Of a stretch of DNA of 64,000 nucleotides, positions 15,505 to 30,500 are shown one piece after another. Each line of letters starts with the position of its first letter. Positions within the stretch are counted from its first letter, which is position 1. The position numbers were made by a program, and so were the translations under genes. The DNA is taken from assembly GCA_004124385.1 (NCBI GenBank), contig SCKN01000002.1, forward strand, positions 186,001 to 250,000. The letters are read 5' to 3'. The notes below the pieces were generated by a model, which was given only the letters and a program-made list of their open reading frames with translations, made no database searches and was not told where the DNA came from. This stretch comes from Fidelibacterota bacterium. Lineage in GTDB: Bacteria > Fidelibacterota > Marinisomatia > Marinisomatales > TCS55.

Positions 15505-18500
15505 TATTTAACCATTATCATCTTATTGGTTTTGTTCAAAATAACTTTGCCGGACATGTCCATAATCCTGGTTGCGTAAAAATAAACACCACTGGCAACT
15601 CGTTTACCATCACTGTTCAATCCTTTCCAGATGAAATTGTGATATCCAGCCGGGTACATTTCCCCACTTGTCATTCGAATTACTTCCTTACCTAATAGAT
15701 TGTATACAATCAAATCAACAGTGGCCATATCTTCAAGAGTAATCAGAATAGATGTCTGGGGATTGAATGGGTTCGGATAATTCTGACTAATGCTGAATTT
15801 GTCCGGATAGAGGTCTACACCTGCGTTATTTTCATTCACAAATGATTTCGTTCCGGCAATAAAGCGGATGTCGTGAATTGATTTTGAATTGCTCACAGCA
15901 TAGCGATATACCGGATTCCAGCGAAGGTCTTGTGCCACACCTAATGTAACATCAATTACAAATACATCGAAATCAGCAGGGATGTCTGAAATATCATCAA
16001 AATTAAGATATACGTTGTAGCGATCATCTTCAGCAGCAACTTCCATATCCCAAAATTCGCCGTCTTCTTTGACTGTGCGGATGTCTGTTGTATAAATATC
16101 CCCATGCTGGGCCCAATCGCGGTTATCAATGCGCAGGGAAATACCACCAGGCAGCATCGGCGGTTCAAAGGCATCCATATCATCATACTCGTCGCTGGCA
16201 GTGGTCAAGACACCAACGGTATTTAATTTGTCAACACCCAGCCCATTGCGGGCATTGATATCCACGAGCCATTCGTTTTCCAGTAGAACAATTTCCGTAT
16301 CGGTTATTTTCAGACCGCTGCTGCTCTTACTTGGCTTGATATAGAGTTGGTTAGCCGTGGCTGATTTATAAATATAACCTTTCCAAGGATCAAGTTTATT
16401 TGCTGATACCCAGCCATTGCTACCATCATATGTATAGAAATTAGGATCACTGGCGAGAGATGTACTGTCATTTATGAGTACATTTTCCAAAGGAATACTG
16501 AAATCAAAGGGGTTCCCCAGCATGACCCATTCGCCAGAGGTGAAATTTATCATGAAATCATTATCCGTCGATACTGTTTGGGTTTGTCCAGTGGTGATAT
16601 TCAATCCGGCATCCTTGACGATCAGGAAGTAGCCTACACCAGGATCAATATATTGGATCGAAGCAAATTCATTCCAGCCGCCGCCCGAGTAAGTGAAGAA
16701 TCGCCATTTTGTATCATCATAGGCCAGTAAATCGTCTACCAAAATATTTGTGGGTGTTGCACTGGCGGCCTGGCCAGGGAAGGATAATAGCTGGTAACTG
16801 GATTGACCTGAACCATTGGGAATACCGGTTGGCCAGCGGTCCGTACTCAATAGTCCATCCCCGGGGATTGTCACTGAAATTGAGTAATGACCTTGATCAG
16901 GTATATACGTCTCATTACCGGCAATATCGCGGGAATAAATATAATATTCCACCCCAGCTGATGTTACAAAGCTGCTAGTAATATTGTAGGTATTGGTTGA
17001 TTTCATATCTATCGGAGTCTGCCACTGAACTTCACCGCCCTTGCGATAATACAGTTCGGCTATATCAATTCCAGAAGCATCATCACTAAATGTTGCTGTG
17101 ATTGTTACCGATGAATTATCCGTGGCTTCTAAAACAGGGTTATGGGCAATACCAGGTTCAATATAATCCACATAGAAAGTTTGCGGGTTGCTGGTAACTC
17201 TTTCATTCCCGGAACTGTCAAAGGCAGATATAGTCCACGTATGAGTTCCAGCCGCAAATCCGTCAGGAAAATCAAAACCCGTAGAATCAGGATGCTGCTG
17301 GTATATACTGCCCTCATTTACATCCAGCTCGTAATATTGCAGTCCTGCAGTTGCATCAGATGACGCTTCCCATTCAAAGCGCAGGAATAAGGTATTGTAC
17401 CAGGCTTGTAATGGTGCAGTTACATCAAATACAGTTGGCGGTGTATCATCCCATTTAGCAACAATGGACTGTGCTGTGCCGCCGTCATCATTCCCAGAAT
17501 TGTCTTCCAGCCAGATATCAAATGTTGATGCATCATTGGCCGGCAAAGCCAAGCTGGTTAAGGTTGTAATATTCTGGCCTGTTATATATGTATCGTCGCT
17601 GCCGTTTATGCTGTAATGAGCACCGGCCACACCTGAATGTTCTGCGGGGTTTGACCAATTCAATGTAAAATCATTTACACTTGTCCACACATACGGGCTG
17701 ATAGCCAGATCGGAAACAGCTGCCGGTGCAATAACATCTTCAACGCGATAAATAACCGTATCATTTGCTGTGTTGTTATTAAATACAGATTCAACGACAA
17801 TATTAAAATCTATTTGAGATAACCATGGTGCTTCATTGTCGGCAGCAACAATGATGGAAGCAAGTCCGTTTGTTGTGCTATTATCTTCTTCACTTGTTGA
17901 GTAATCCGCTGTCGCAGAGGGGTTCCAATTCACCACGCTACCATCGGAAACATAATTTTCAAATTGATCCATAACCTGGATTTCCAGTGTATCAATTTGA
18001 CCTTGGACTACATACATAGTATCAGGAATGTCTGCAATGATGGTTGTAGGTGCGCCAGGAAGAACCATGATGACTTCTGTCGTATCATTTAAACTGGCAG
18101 TATTATCAACCCACACTCTCACCCTATAGAAAGCACCTGCAATAACATCTGTCGTTAACACATTGGTTGCTATCCCACTTACATTAGTAGAAGTTGTGTC
18201 TTGTAATAAAGTGTTTTCCAGATATCCTTCAGCACCCTCAACAATTGACCAGAAAACAGGAACTTCCTCTAACGCATTGTCAAAAGTATCAATAATAGTA
18301 ACCTCAAGAGGCACTGTATTTTGATCTGCTTCCGGATTTCGTTCATAAGTATCTGTAATAGTGAGATCAAATGGATCATCAGGAACAATCGTAATTGTAT
18401 TGCTTATCACCATGGATGCTGAACCGGATGTGACTTCAATAGTTACAGTGGTACCTAGCACAGCTGATGGATTAGTATTAATTATATTGGTGGTAATCCC

Positions 18501-21500
18501 GTCAGTAGTAGATGATGCACTTAAATTCAGGGAAATTCCAGCTGACGCAGGTTGTATTGCCCAGTCTATGTTAGTACCGTCAGATACCAAATTGTTATTT
18601 TGATCATAAACTGTTACACTAATGTTTAATGATTCATACTGTGTCATCACCGTATCATTTGCCAAATCGAATACAAACGAATCACTGGCTCCTGGAATAA
18701 CATGAATCACAGCTGTGGTATCATCCAGGTCATACACAGAATGATCACGGTTCGAATCATCATTTTCTGAAGGTGGATTATTAAGAATTCTCAAGGGAAC
18801 TGATACTATTTGTATTTCACTAAATGTGGGTGTTTTTCCACTTAACCCGTTTTTTCTACTTGTGGAAAATGCAGGTTGCTGAAATGGTGTATTCAAATTT
18901 CTATTTTGACCATTCGTACCCATAACTGCAGATAAGAGAGCGCCATCCGTTACCCAGCCATGAACAGTATAATCACTTCCGGATACTACAGATGTTGTTA
19001 AATCAACAAAAGCAATTCCATTTACGTTAGTCATTGACGAAGTAACACTCAAACTTTCGCCTGTTCCATTTCCAGTCACCACTTCCCAATTCACTTCAAC
19101 ACCCACTAAAGGATTGTCAAATGTATCAATTAACGCCGCTTCTATATATATAGTCGCCACATCAGCCGATAAATCAATTTGTGTTTCAGTCAATTCAGTT
19201 GGCATAGCCAGATTAAAAATATCATCGGGCATGATGGTAATAACAGCACTTTGGTGAGTACCTGTTCCCGATGTTGCAGAAATACTAACTTGATCACCCA
19301 CCGCTAGACTGTTCCCTGTCGGGTCCGTATTTAAAGTAACATTTGCTAAACCACCTTGGGTGGATGTAGTAGAATTGTCCAATGTGAACCCATCCCCACT
19401 CCCTACAACAGGAACAATATCCCAAGCAACTATTTCATTATCGGCAACAAAATTATTGAATTGATCAAATATATTGGCTTCAAATACTAAAGAGCCCAAC
19501 TGTGTTATAGTCATATCTGTTTGCTCATTTATCCAAACAGAATCAGGATTGCCAGGAACAATTTTAAAATATCCGCCTTGTGCTGTCGCACCACTTTCAT
19601 CTACTGAAATGGAGTTTAGATCATGTGTAACGGTGGTGGTATAAAATGTATTACTTACCTTACCGCTTAAATTTGCACCATAGGTTGTTTCGCTGGCAAA
19701 TGTACCGTGTTGATTGCCGGCGCTGCCCCATTGAATTGTGGGGTTTGTCATATAGTGACCAATTGTATTGAAAATCTGTACTTCTACATCAAGACCAGAT
19801 CCAACAACTGAACCAGTGTCAGGATTGATAGATATTGTATCGCCAAATGCTGGATATAGAACAACTGCAATATCAGAAATATATCCTGTTTGATCATGGT
19901 AAAAACTTCCTGCATCTGCATATGTATAATCAGGATCAATCCAATTTTCAGTTGTGTCTAAATCAATTGCAGCAGCCGTACTCAATAAGGTAAAGTCACC
20001 ATTTGAATAATTAACGAATTGATCTGTACTACTTGTAAACGATCCCGTTTCATTAAGTGTACCACTTCCGGAAGTGCTGCCCTCAAGTATTGAGTAATTT
20101 AATTCCACTGTTCCGCTGTTTACTTCCAAAGATGTACTGTTATCATTCCCGGCAATTGTAACATGTTCAATGGTAGCATCACCATTAATCGTTAACGGTA
20201 TAAACGCTGCGCCGACATCCTGAATGACCATATAATAATAACTGTCATTATGACTTATTCCATCTGTACCGGAATTAATAATGACTCCGCCATAACTGGA
20301 ATCAGGGTCTGTGCTTTGGAAAATAACGGGATCCCCCGCTTCGCCACTGGCCGCCATAACACCATCAATTATCAGGGTTACGCCGGGCTCAAAATATAAA
20401 TCCGAACCAGATTCTATAAATAATGTATCGTCTTCTGCCAGAGTAAAATCTTGGGTTATAACAACTGATTCATCACTTGTCACATTCACGTTTCCAGTGG
20501 ACGTGCCAGCGAGGAATTCACGAATCAATGGGAATGCGCCCATATCAACGATAGTGCTGTCAATATCATATGTAGATGCAGGATTACCCGAATCAATACA
20601 GGGGCTTGTAATCTGCAGACCAAAATCACCATTGCCTGCATCAATAAAATCCGGATCATCATTAATATTCCCTGTTCCGGTATAATCCCCCTCTATATCA
20701 GAATATGTAATTGTGGGTGCACCGTATGTGGCAGCTGTATTGTTCCAAAGAATGGAATTCACTGCTGAAACTGTACCGGATGAATTATTATATATTCCAG
20801 TTGCATTGTCATAGATCGTCAAATTAATCATATAGGCATTCGCTGAATTATTAATTGTAATGCCACCATAATTGGAATTTGTGATCAACAGGTTATTCAT
20901 GGTTACCGTAGCATCATTGTTGATCTGCAAGACATCACTGGTACCATTCACATTGGACAGGTGCAGATCATATAGAGTCGGTGAACCGCCATTTATTTCA
21001 AAAAAGCCATCAATATTTATATCACTCGCAATTCCGTTGCCTACAATGAGAAGGTCTTTTTCCCAGTTATTGAGCGATTCACTATAAGATCCGGGTGAAA
21101 TATGAATCTCATCATCATAAATTCCATGATTCATTGCAAACTGGATTGAGCCAAAGGGATCAATTTCAGAACCCATTCCAGATCTAGCTGAATCTGAACC
21201 GGTGGTAGATACAAACCAATATTGTCTCGTATAAGTTCCTGGGGCATCAAGTGTGTTTTCGAAAGCACCCATATCCGGAATACTTTCGGATCGAACATTG
21301 CCCTCTATATCATAAAGTATCCCCGTAGCAGAGCTGGCCTGACCAATAACGGGTGACCAGTCCTGTAATTGGAAATCACCATTAAATCCATCCACAAATC
21401 CGGGGCGGCCGTTATAATTACCCGTGCCTGAATTTCCACCCATGACATCTGAATAAGTGACAGAAATTCCACTATCCACATTGCTATTCCCCCAGAGAAT

Positions 21501-24500
21501 GGAATTGGTTATAGTTATACCACCGCTGAAGCTAACGCCATCATCGCCCTTGTTGCCCACAGCTGTGGCAAAGTCCACAATGACAGAACCACCGCTTACA
21601 GCCATGATGGCCGATTCTGCAGCATTATTACCTACAAAAACACAGTTTAAGAATTCTGAATTCGAGTTTGTTGCATATACTGCACCGCCACTGGTTGAAG
21701 CGTAATTATCTTTAAAAATAACACCTTCAAAGATGGGATCAGCACCATCAATATATACAGCACCGCCGTTTTCGGCTGCACCTTTTTTAATAGTGATACC
21801 AGAAATAATGGTGGAGTCTGTCTCGCCATTTTCCAGAATGAAGGCCTGGCCCATATTCTCACAATCAATGATCGTTGTTGCAGCGCCATCCGTGGAGCGG
21901 ATGATGCGGTCCACGCCGTTAAAGTTCAGATCCCTGTTGCCAGCACCGGCATAGGTACCGCTGGCCAATTCAATGGTATCCCGGATCACGGATTTATTGA
22001 ATGCTTCAGCAAGAGACAGCAAAGGATTAGCGGTTGAAAGACCGTCGTTTCCATCATCGCCATCTGTTGCAAGATAAAAGACCTGACGGCGTTGTTCCCA
22101 GCGGGCGTGTTCTATGGGGCCCAAGTCGATATGTGAATCAGCCGGTTGGACGCGAGTGTTGCCCAGATAATCAGTAGTTAACTCTTCAGATAATATTACA
22201 TCTTCATCTAATGCATTGGAGTAGAATTCATCTAAACCAAGTCCAATAGCCGGTGAATATTCATCTAAGGCATAATCGCTAGTATCAGCCGTTAGAATAC
22301 TGGTCGGATCGAAAACATAATTATCTCCCGTATTAAATGCCGGGCTGTTAACCGATTGCAGGATACAGTGATCAGCATAAACATCACTTGAACTTATGTC
22401 AGCATTATCAGTTCCGCCGTTATTGGTATTGTTGATGAAAATACTATTAACTATTTCTGTGTTTTCATTTCCCATAATATTTATTCCGCCGGCGCCCCAG
22501 GATTGCTGGCCAACATTATCCAAAAATAATGAGTTTACTACTATCAGATTTGTTGAATGGTCTTGATTAATGGCGCCACCTACATTATTGGCAGTATTAT
22601 TAATAAATATACAGTTCAACACATACAATTCTGATCCATCCTGTTCAAATGCAATGGCTCCGCCTCTTTCATTTGCAAAATTACCTTTAAATAATGTATT
22701 CATAACTGTAACCGGGTCAACTGTGCCGGATATGTAGATTGCGCCACCACCATTGAATGAATTATCTGAATTATTTTCAAAAACACAGTTTTTGATCTCC
22801 ACACTTGAATACCATATACGTATTGCGCCGGAACCGCTGTTGGAAATGGTAAGTCCTTCAATCCTGGAATCTGATTCCCCGCTTTGAAGGTCAAGGAAAT
22901 CATTGCCATCCACATCAATAATGGTGGTATCAGCACCGTATTTACCCATCAGGGTCAGGTCTTTTACCCCATTTTGCATTACATCATTTTGGTATTGAAA
23001 ATCCAAATTACGGTTTTTTGAATGATCATAGGTCCCCGGCATAAGCATGACGGTGTCGCCATCTGCAGATTCTTCAATGGCATCGCGGATGTATTTCATG
23101 GGGTCCTCCGGGCTGCCTTCGCCGTTGGAAGCGCCATTATTCACATCAACAATCCACACAGGCCCTTGGTAGAATGGAGATGTTTTTTCTTGAAAAGATG
23201 CTGCACTTTCATAGTCGGCTGTATCAATTGCTGTTACATAGAACCAATAGTCTGTTCCATTATTTAAATTATCGATGGTTGTACGAGTATTGAACCGTCC
23301 TTCCACTGTATCAATAGCCGTAAAGGCAATGGAATCCTCACCCATGTAAGCGATATAACTGGTCACATCCTCTTCTTCATGATAATCCCATTCTAACTGT
23401 ACAGAACGATGGAGGGGTGTTGCAGTCAGATCTTCCACTATTGACGGATAGGGAGTTACAGCCAACTCATGTTCATAGGCACCCAGGTCGGGATTGGAAC
23501 CGGTTGGATTAGGACGAACATTTCCAGCAATATCACCAGCCGGAGCATAAATAGGATCACCTTCTGTATCTTCACTTTCCGTTTCACCGGCACCGATAGC
23601 TGGTGAACGCTCATGGAGAACGTATGTTGTATCCGCAAAGTCGGGATCAACATCTAAAACACCATCTTCAAAATCATTAACATCTTCACCTTGAATGATG
23701 GAATATGAAACATAATGGCTTACGTTTGCCCAATCATCTAGATGTAGTTGATTATCCATGGGAGTGTTTCCAAAAATAATGCTGTTTTGTACATTTAATT
23801 TTGTATCATTTCCACTACCATCACTGGACACAAAAATCCCCGAGCCACCTTCTGTTTGATTGCTATTGTTTACATTCTCTACAATTGTTGAATTAATGAT
23901 TGTTGCTGTACCGCCTCTGACAGCAATACCAGCACCACGTGAATTATAAAATGATCCTGAAGTTGCTGTATTTCTAGCAATTATTGAATTAACAACGATT
24001 AAATTATTATCACTAGACCAACTCATATAAATTCCCGCACCTGAAGCATCGTTACCAGCCGTAAGAGAATTATCTACTATTTTAGTTCTGATTATATTTA
24101 AATCACTTCCTTCACTCGCCCAGATTGCTGCACCTTCTCCTGAATAACTTGGTTTTAAAACATGATTATTTTCTATAGTACAATCTTCAAATCGAACATT
24201 TGCACTAACCAAATAGATTACAGGATCTTCTGCTGGATTTGCCTCCGTACCATTCTCATTAAAAATACATTCTTTAAATACTGCACCTGATGGGTTGTAT
24301 TCATATTGCTGGGTATTAATATTCCACGTTTGTTGTCCCTCAACTTTGATTGCGTTACCCATACCATCATTTTCACCGCCACCAGTAACGGTAAATCCAA
24401 TAATCTGTAATGTGGTATCTGTACCGTCCACAATTTCAAAAAGTCGCTTACTTCCTTCACCATCTAATATAGTTGTTGCAGCTCCATCTCGAGATTTAAG

Positions 24501-27500
24501 TACAAGATTTTTTGGTTGACCGTCAAGTGTGCCACTCGTGTATTTAAAATAGAGTTCTTGATCATCTCTTCGGTCATATGTGCCGGGCAGGACTAATACT
24601 GTGTCGCCAGCAGCGGCTAAATCAATAGCATCCTGGATTTCACGCACAGGTTCTTCCGGGCTGCCTTCTCCGCCCGAACCAGCTGATTCGTCTACATACC
24701 AGACAGGTCCCTGGAAAAAAGGCGATGTTTTTGTATGAAAGGATGGTAGACTTTCATAATCAGACGTATTGACCGCTGTGACATACAACCAGTAATCTTC
24801 ATTATTAGTTAAGCTGTCTAGGGTTGTATTCCCTGTAAACCGGCCGGCTACAGTATCCACAGCAGTGAATGTAATAGAGTCCTCGCTTATATAGGCAATA
24901 TAGCTGTCTACATTATTTTCTTCATGGAGATCCCATTCTAAAAGCACAGATTTATGCAGCGGTGTCGCAGTGAGATTTTCAACTGGTGCTGGGTAAAGTG
25001 TTACAGCCAGTTCGTGCTCGTAAGCACCCAAGTCAGGATTGGACCCCGACGGATTTGGACGGGCATTTCCTGCTAAATCATTTCTAGGGGCATAAATGGT
25101 TTCACCTTCAGCATCAACGCTTTCTGTTTCACCAGCGCCGATGGCCGGACTGCGTTCATGTAACACATAGGTTAGATCAGTAAAATCGGGAACTATATTC
25201 AATAAAATCTCATCACCGCCTAAATCATCACCACCGCCGAATAGGGAATAGGAAGCATACATATCCACACCATCATTATTAGAATTATCTGCATATATCT
25301 GATTATTATGGTCGGTCATGGGAGAAGAAGAGGCATTTGTAACTATGGTATTTCCATAAACAATACTGTTAAATATGGTCAATTGTGGTGAGTCGCCATC
25401 CTGGTTCCAGTCTCCTCCTTCAATAGCACTGCCGCCATTAGTCCAACTATCATTGGTACTTATTTGGTTATCGGCAATGGTACAATTGATAAGTTGTATT
25501 TTTCCACCCTGGAATTTTATACCGCCTCCTCCTGTCTGATAGCCGCCAAATGTACTGTTGTTATCAACTAAATTACCAGCAACGATTGTGTTTACCAGTT
25601 TTACATTGTGTTCATTACTGCCGCCAATTCCTATAGCACCACCATATATATTACCATTCGAAGACGTTGTGACTATATTATTAACCAGGTTTGAACGATA
25701 AAAATGAACTGTGCTGCCGCCTTCTGACCCTTCGTTACCAACTCTAACGGCGGCGCCTAAGCCGTCACCACTGTTACTGTAATCAGCAGTATTATTAGAC
25801 AGTTCACAGTCAATGAAAACAGCGTTTCCATAATACACTTCTACGGCTGAATCTTCGCCGTCAACATCTTTGATTAAACAATTCTTGAATGTGGCGCCTG
25901 AATATGTAATAATCTCCTGATTGCCCTGCGAATGGGATTGACCGTGGACCTTGATCACTGATCCTTCACCATCATTTTCACCGCCGTCACTGGCTGTAAT
26001 AGTAAAGCCAATGATCTGCAGTGTTGTATCGGTGCCGTCTACAATTTCAAACACACGCTTAGTTTTTCCATCAAGAATGGTGGTTGCGGCACCGTCCCTG
26101 GATTTAAGCACCAGATTTTTGGGCTGTCCATCGTAAGTACCGCTAGTGTATTTAAAATAGAGTTCTTGATCATCACTTCGGTCATATGTGCCGGGCAGGA
26201 CTAATATAGTATCCTTGAGTCCATCATTTCTGGATGAAGGATCTACTGCATCAATGGCGTCTAGAATTTCTCTGTAAGGAGCGGCCGGCGATCCATCTGC
26301 AGAACTTCCTGCCAAGCCATTTACTTCATCCACATACCAGATCGGGCCAGACCATTTGGGTTCACCTGAAACTTCATTCGATTTTGAAGATTCATAGCCA
26401 TCCAGATCCACTGCACTTACAGCAAAATAATAGGTGGTATAGTTATCTAATCCTGTGGCGGTGTAGGAGGGTGTACCGGAAACACTGTCCAGCAATGTAG
26501 CCGCTGTAGATGTGCCGTAATAAATACGATATTTAGAAAGGTCATCTTCTGTATTGGCTGTCCAAGACAACGTTATTGTTGAGTCCCCTTCTGCAGACAC
26601 AACAAGATTCTGTGGCTTGGAGGGAAAGGGTGTGGTTGACAGGCTATTTTCAAAAGCACCTAAATCCGGATCAGAGCCGTCAGGATTTGGACGAGAATTA
26701 CTATTATAATCAAAGGCAGGTGCATCAATACCTTCAAACTCATCAATACCGGCACCAATGGCAATACTGGAGGTAGCTAAAGAATAGTCGCCATTGCCCA
26801 CAAAACCTGGATCAGTATCCACAAGATCGTCTTCTTCCAAACCTGTTTCGGAGAAAAATTCAATGAGCGAATAATCTATCAATGCATCATTATCACCATA
26901 TGCATTATTGTAGGTTGACAAGTTCATGCGATAATTCTCTGATTCCATGTATCCTTCAATCTCATTATCATAAATAATGGAATTGAAAATGACTGTACTG
27001 TGATTTTCACTATCGTTACGATTGATCCCGGCTCCACCAACATTGTTAAAATATTCAGAAATGTTATTAATAGTATTATCTGCAATGGTACAGTTTACTA
27101 TGCGGAGTTCCGGATCATGAGAGGGATTGCCGCCTTGTCCAAAAGCATGAATATCCGTCCGATAACAAATCGCTCCGCCCTGGGCATTGCTCCCGTCTTG
27201 GTTATCAGCTAATTCACCGTTCAATTCATTATTAGTTATAACGGTGTTTATAAAACTTACTGCCGGATACTGTGTATGTATTCCGCCCCCATAAATTTCA
27301 TCAGCTTTCACACTATTACCGCTGATAGAACAATTCACAAAGCGGATATATTCTCCCCTGGATAAATAGTTGCTTAAGAAGATTGCGCCGCCAAATCCGG
27401 CATCGCGGTTTCCAGGCCTTCCACTTTCTATATCCACGGTATTGGAATCAATACGGGTATTCTCAAAATAAGGAATTGCACCAAAACCTACTGCGATAGC

Positions 27501-30500
27501 ACCCCCATTCAAACTTATCTGACTACCATTATAGTTACTCCCGCGTTTTAGGGAGTTTCCTGCAATCACACAATTTTTGAACTGGGGACGAAATGCTGTT
27601 GTATCATAACCGCCTCCGCTATTCGTTTGAGTTCCAATTAAGCGAATTGGGCCGTAAATATCGTTATCATAAAAACTTGAGTTAGGTTTTATGTGAAGAT
27701 TGCGGAACTCACATCCATCAAAAATAGGTTCTGCATTTTCCACAATTATTGGTGCCGCATCATTATCATGGACAGACATTTCTGTATCTGTAAATCGGCA
27801 ATTTGTAAATGTTGGCGCCCAGTCTAGGTTGCTGGATATACCCGGCCCAACAATATTGATCAATGGTTCATCATCAGGTCCATTCTTGAACGTAAAACCG
27901 ATGAATTCTGTGGAAGACGCGTAGCCATCATAGTCATCATTGCCGGCATCCATATCTAATGCAGTATAATCTCCCTCTCCATCAATGAATGTGGAGTCTG
28001 GACCACTGACTGCTTCAAGGGTAATGTTTTTACCTCGTAAATCAATTACGGCATTTGTAGAGAACTCTCCTTGATAAACATTCTGATTCCACCCGTCTTG
28101 AAACTGATTATATTGATTCCATATTTCCACATGTGAGGTTTCAAACTGGAAGCCCACTCCTGAAGAATTTGAGGCATCAACTGAATAATCGTATATACTG
28201 ATAAAATGGCTGGTGCCAGTTTGAATTGTCCAATCATTACCAGGGTATAAATTTTGATCACTATGGGAGAAGTCTAAATCTGTAATAGTGTTCCCACTAA
28301 CAGTAAAAAAACCCCACTGATACCCATTATTATCTTGATAACTAAAATTATATGTTGTTCCTGCTCCACTGCCGGAATCATATGTATACGTCCCGGCTAA
28401 AACGAGTATCCTTTTCCCATCCGTTGTTGCTTCAGCAGCAATAGCATCCTGGATTGTATGGTAGGGATAGGTGGAGCTGCCGTCTTCAGATCCGGTTGCA
28501 GAACCATCCACATAAATCGTTGAGCCAGAAAATTGAGGAGCAGCAGATACTTCATCTGAATATGAACTTTCGTATGAATTGTCATCAATTGCAGTAATGC
28601 GGAAATAATAATTAATATTATTACTTAAGTCTGATACTGTTATTGATGTTGCATTACTAACTTCAAATTGTTTTACTGAAGGTTCGGAACTGGTGGCGTA
28701 ATAAATACCATATTTGGACACGTCTGATTCAGAACTGGCTGTCCAGGAAAGTTCTACCTGGCCATCGCCGGCCGTAGCAGTTAAACCGCTGGGAGCATCC
28801 GGGACAGGAGAATCAGACAACGCATTTTCTATAGCGCCAATATCAGGATTTCCGCCACCGCTGCCAGGACGATCATTACCTAAAAAATCTGTATCGGGAA
28901 TTAAGCTGGCCCCGGGAATAGATGTCATTGCAGTGGTTGCACCCGCACCCAGCAGCCCGCTGCGCAGGCTCAAAGCATAATTGTTATTATCCTCATCCGC
29001 AAATTTAGGATCTTCATTAAAATTTCCCGTACCGCTGGTTTCCACCTGGGAGGCGGAATAATTCATAGCAATATAGGGGAAATTCTCACTGGCAAACATT
29101 TGCTCACTGGCATCACTTGTAGAAGCAGTGTTGCCCCAGATAATTGAATTTAAGAAATACACGCTTGCACCATTGGAACCATCCAGCCAGAGCGCGCCAC
29201 CACGACCATCCGAAGCAGACGATGTGTTCTCAGCGTTATTGTTTAGGATATCTGTGTGCACAAAATAAACCTGGGCACCATTTGTAACTGCGCCGCCACC
29301 GCCGTAAATACTATAGCCCGATGTACCGCTGCTGGATAGTTCATTATTATAAATAAATGTATTAATAAAATTGGTGGTGGAACTTCCACTTGCATAAAAA
29401 CCGCCGCCTAGCATATTGCCCTGGCCTGATCCAATTCCAGAATTACCCCTGATAAGACAATTTGTGATATTAACTGTATTATTGTTATTGTTATCGATAC
29501 ATAAACCAGCTCCATTAACCCCATCATTAAAATATGTTATTGGCGCTGTATTACCCTTAATGGTTGTTGTGCTAATATCCACATCAGTATCGTATATATA
29601 AATACCAGCACCGGACGCAGCCTTATTGCCTGGCCCAATAACACAGTCCTCAATATCCACAGCACCTGCAGATTGTATTTTTATGGCGCCACCGTTGCCA
29701 TCTGGTGAAATGGCATTTACAATTGTCACGCCCTTGATTTTCATTGAAGAATAATTATAATTGTAAAGATGAAAGCCATAATGACGGTTATTGAAGCTGG
29801 CATCCACATCAATAGTGACAGAATCAGATCCGCCAATGCCCATTATCACCAAATCTTTCTGCGGGTTTATATTATTATTCCCATAGCCGGTAAAAGTACC
29901 TGGTTTTAATTTAATGGTGTCATTTTCTGCAGCTTCATATATCGCATATTGAATTGTGGCAAAGGGAGCGGTTGAGCTGCCGTCCCCCGTAGAGTTATTT
30001 CCTGATGATGAAACATACCAAACAGGTCCGAAATAATCAGGCGTTGCTGAAACAATAGAGGAAACAGATCCTAATGAATTATCATCCCCTCTAAATTTTA
30101 AGGCATAATAATAGGTTGTGCCGTTGGACAATCCTGTGATTGTCAGGGATGTCTCGGTTCCACTGGTTGTACTATCCACTAGCGTTGCTCCTGCTCCACC
30201 TGAATATGTACTTTGGTAAATAAGCGTCCGCGCCACACCGCTTCCATCGGGGGCGTCCCAAGTAAGTGTTACCTGCTGTGAGCCGGTTGCAGCAGAAAGG
30301 TTTGCGGGCGTTTCAACACTCGGGGTGGCAGAAACAGGTGAGGACATTGCGCTTAAACTATTATCCGCTATCTTCGTTTTTATACCATAATAATAGGTTG
30401 TACTATTGGTCAGGCCTGAATCTGAATAAGAAGTAACAGTCGATGCTACCGCATCGATTGAATCCAACTCATCAGTACTGCCGCCCCTATAAATCAGGTA

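Noticed and set aside
14927-15511. Plus-strand frame of 194 codons opposite the FecR gene
   Set aside because: Phe/Ser/Asn-rich shadow of the real gene with no motif; the minus-strand FecR domain and signal peptide are convincing.
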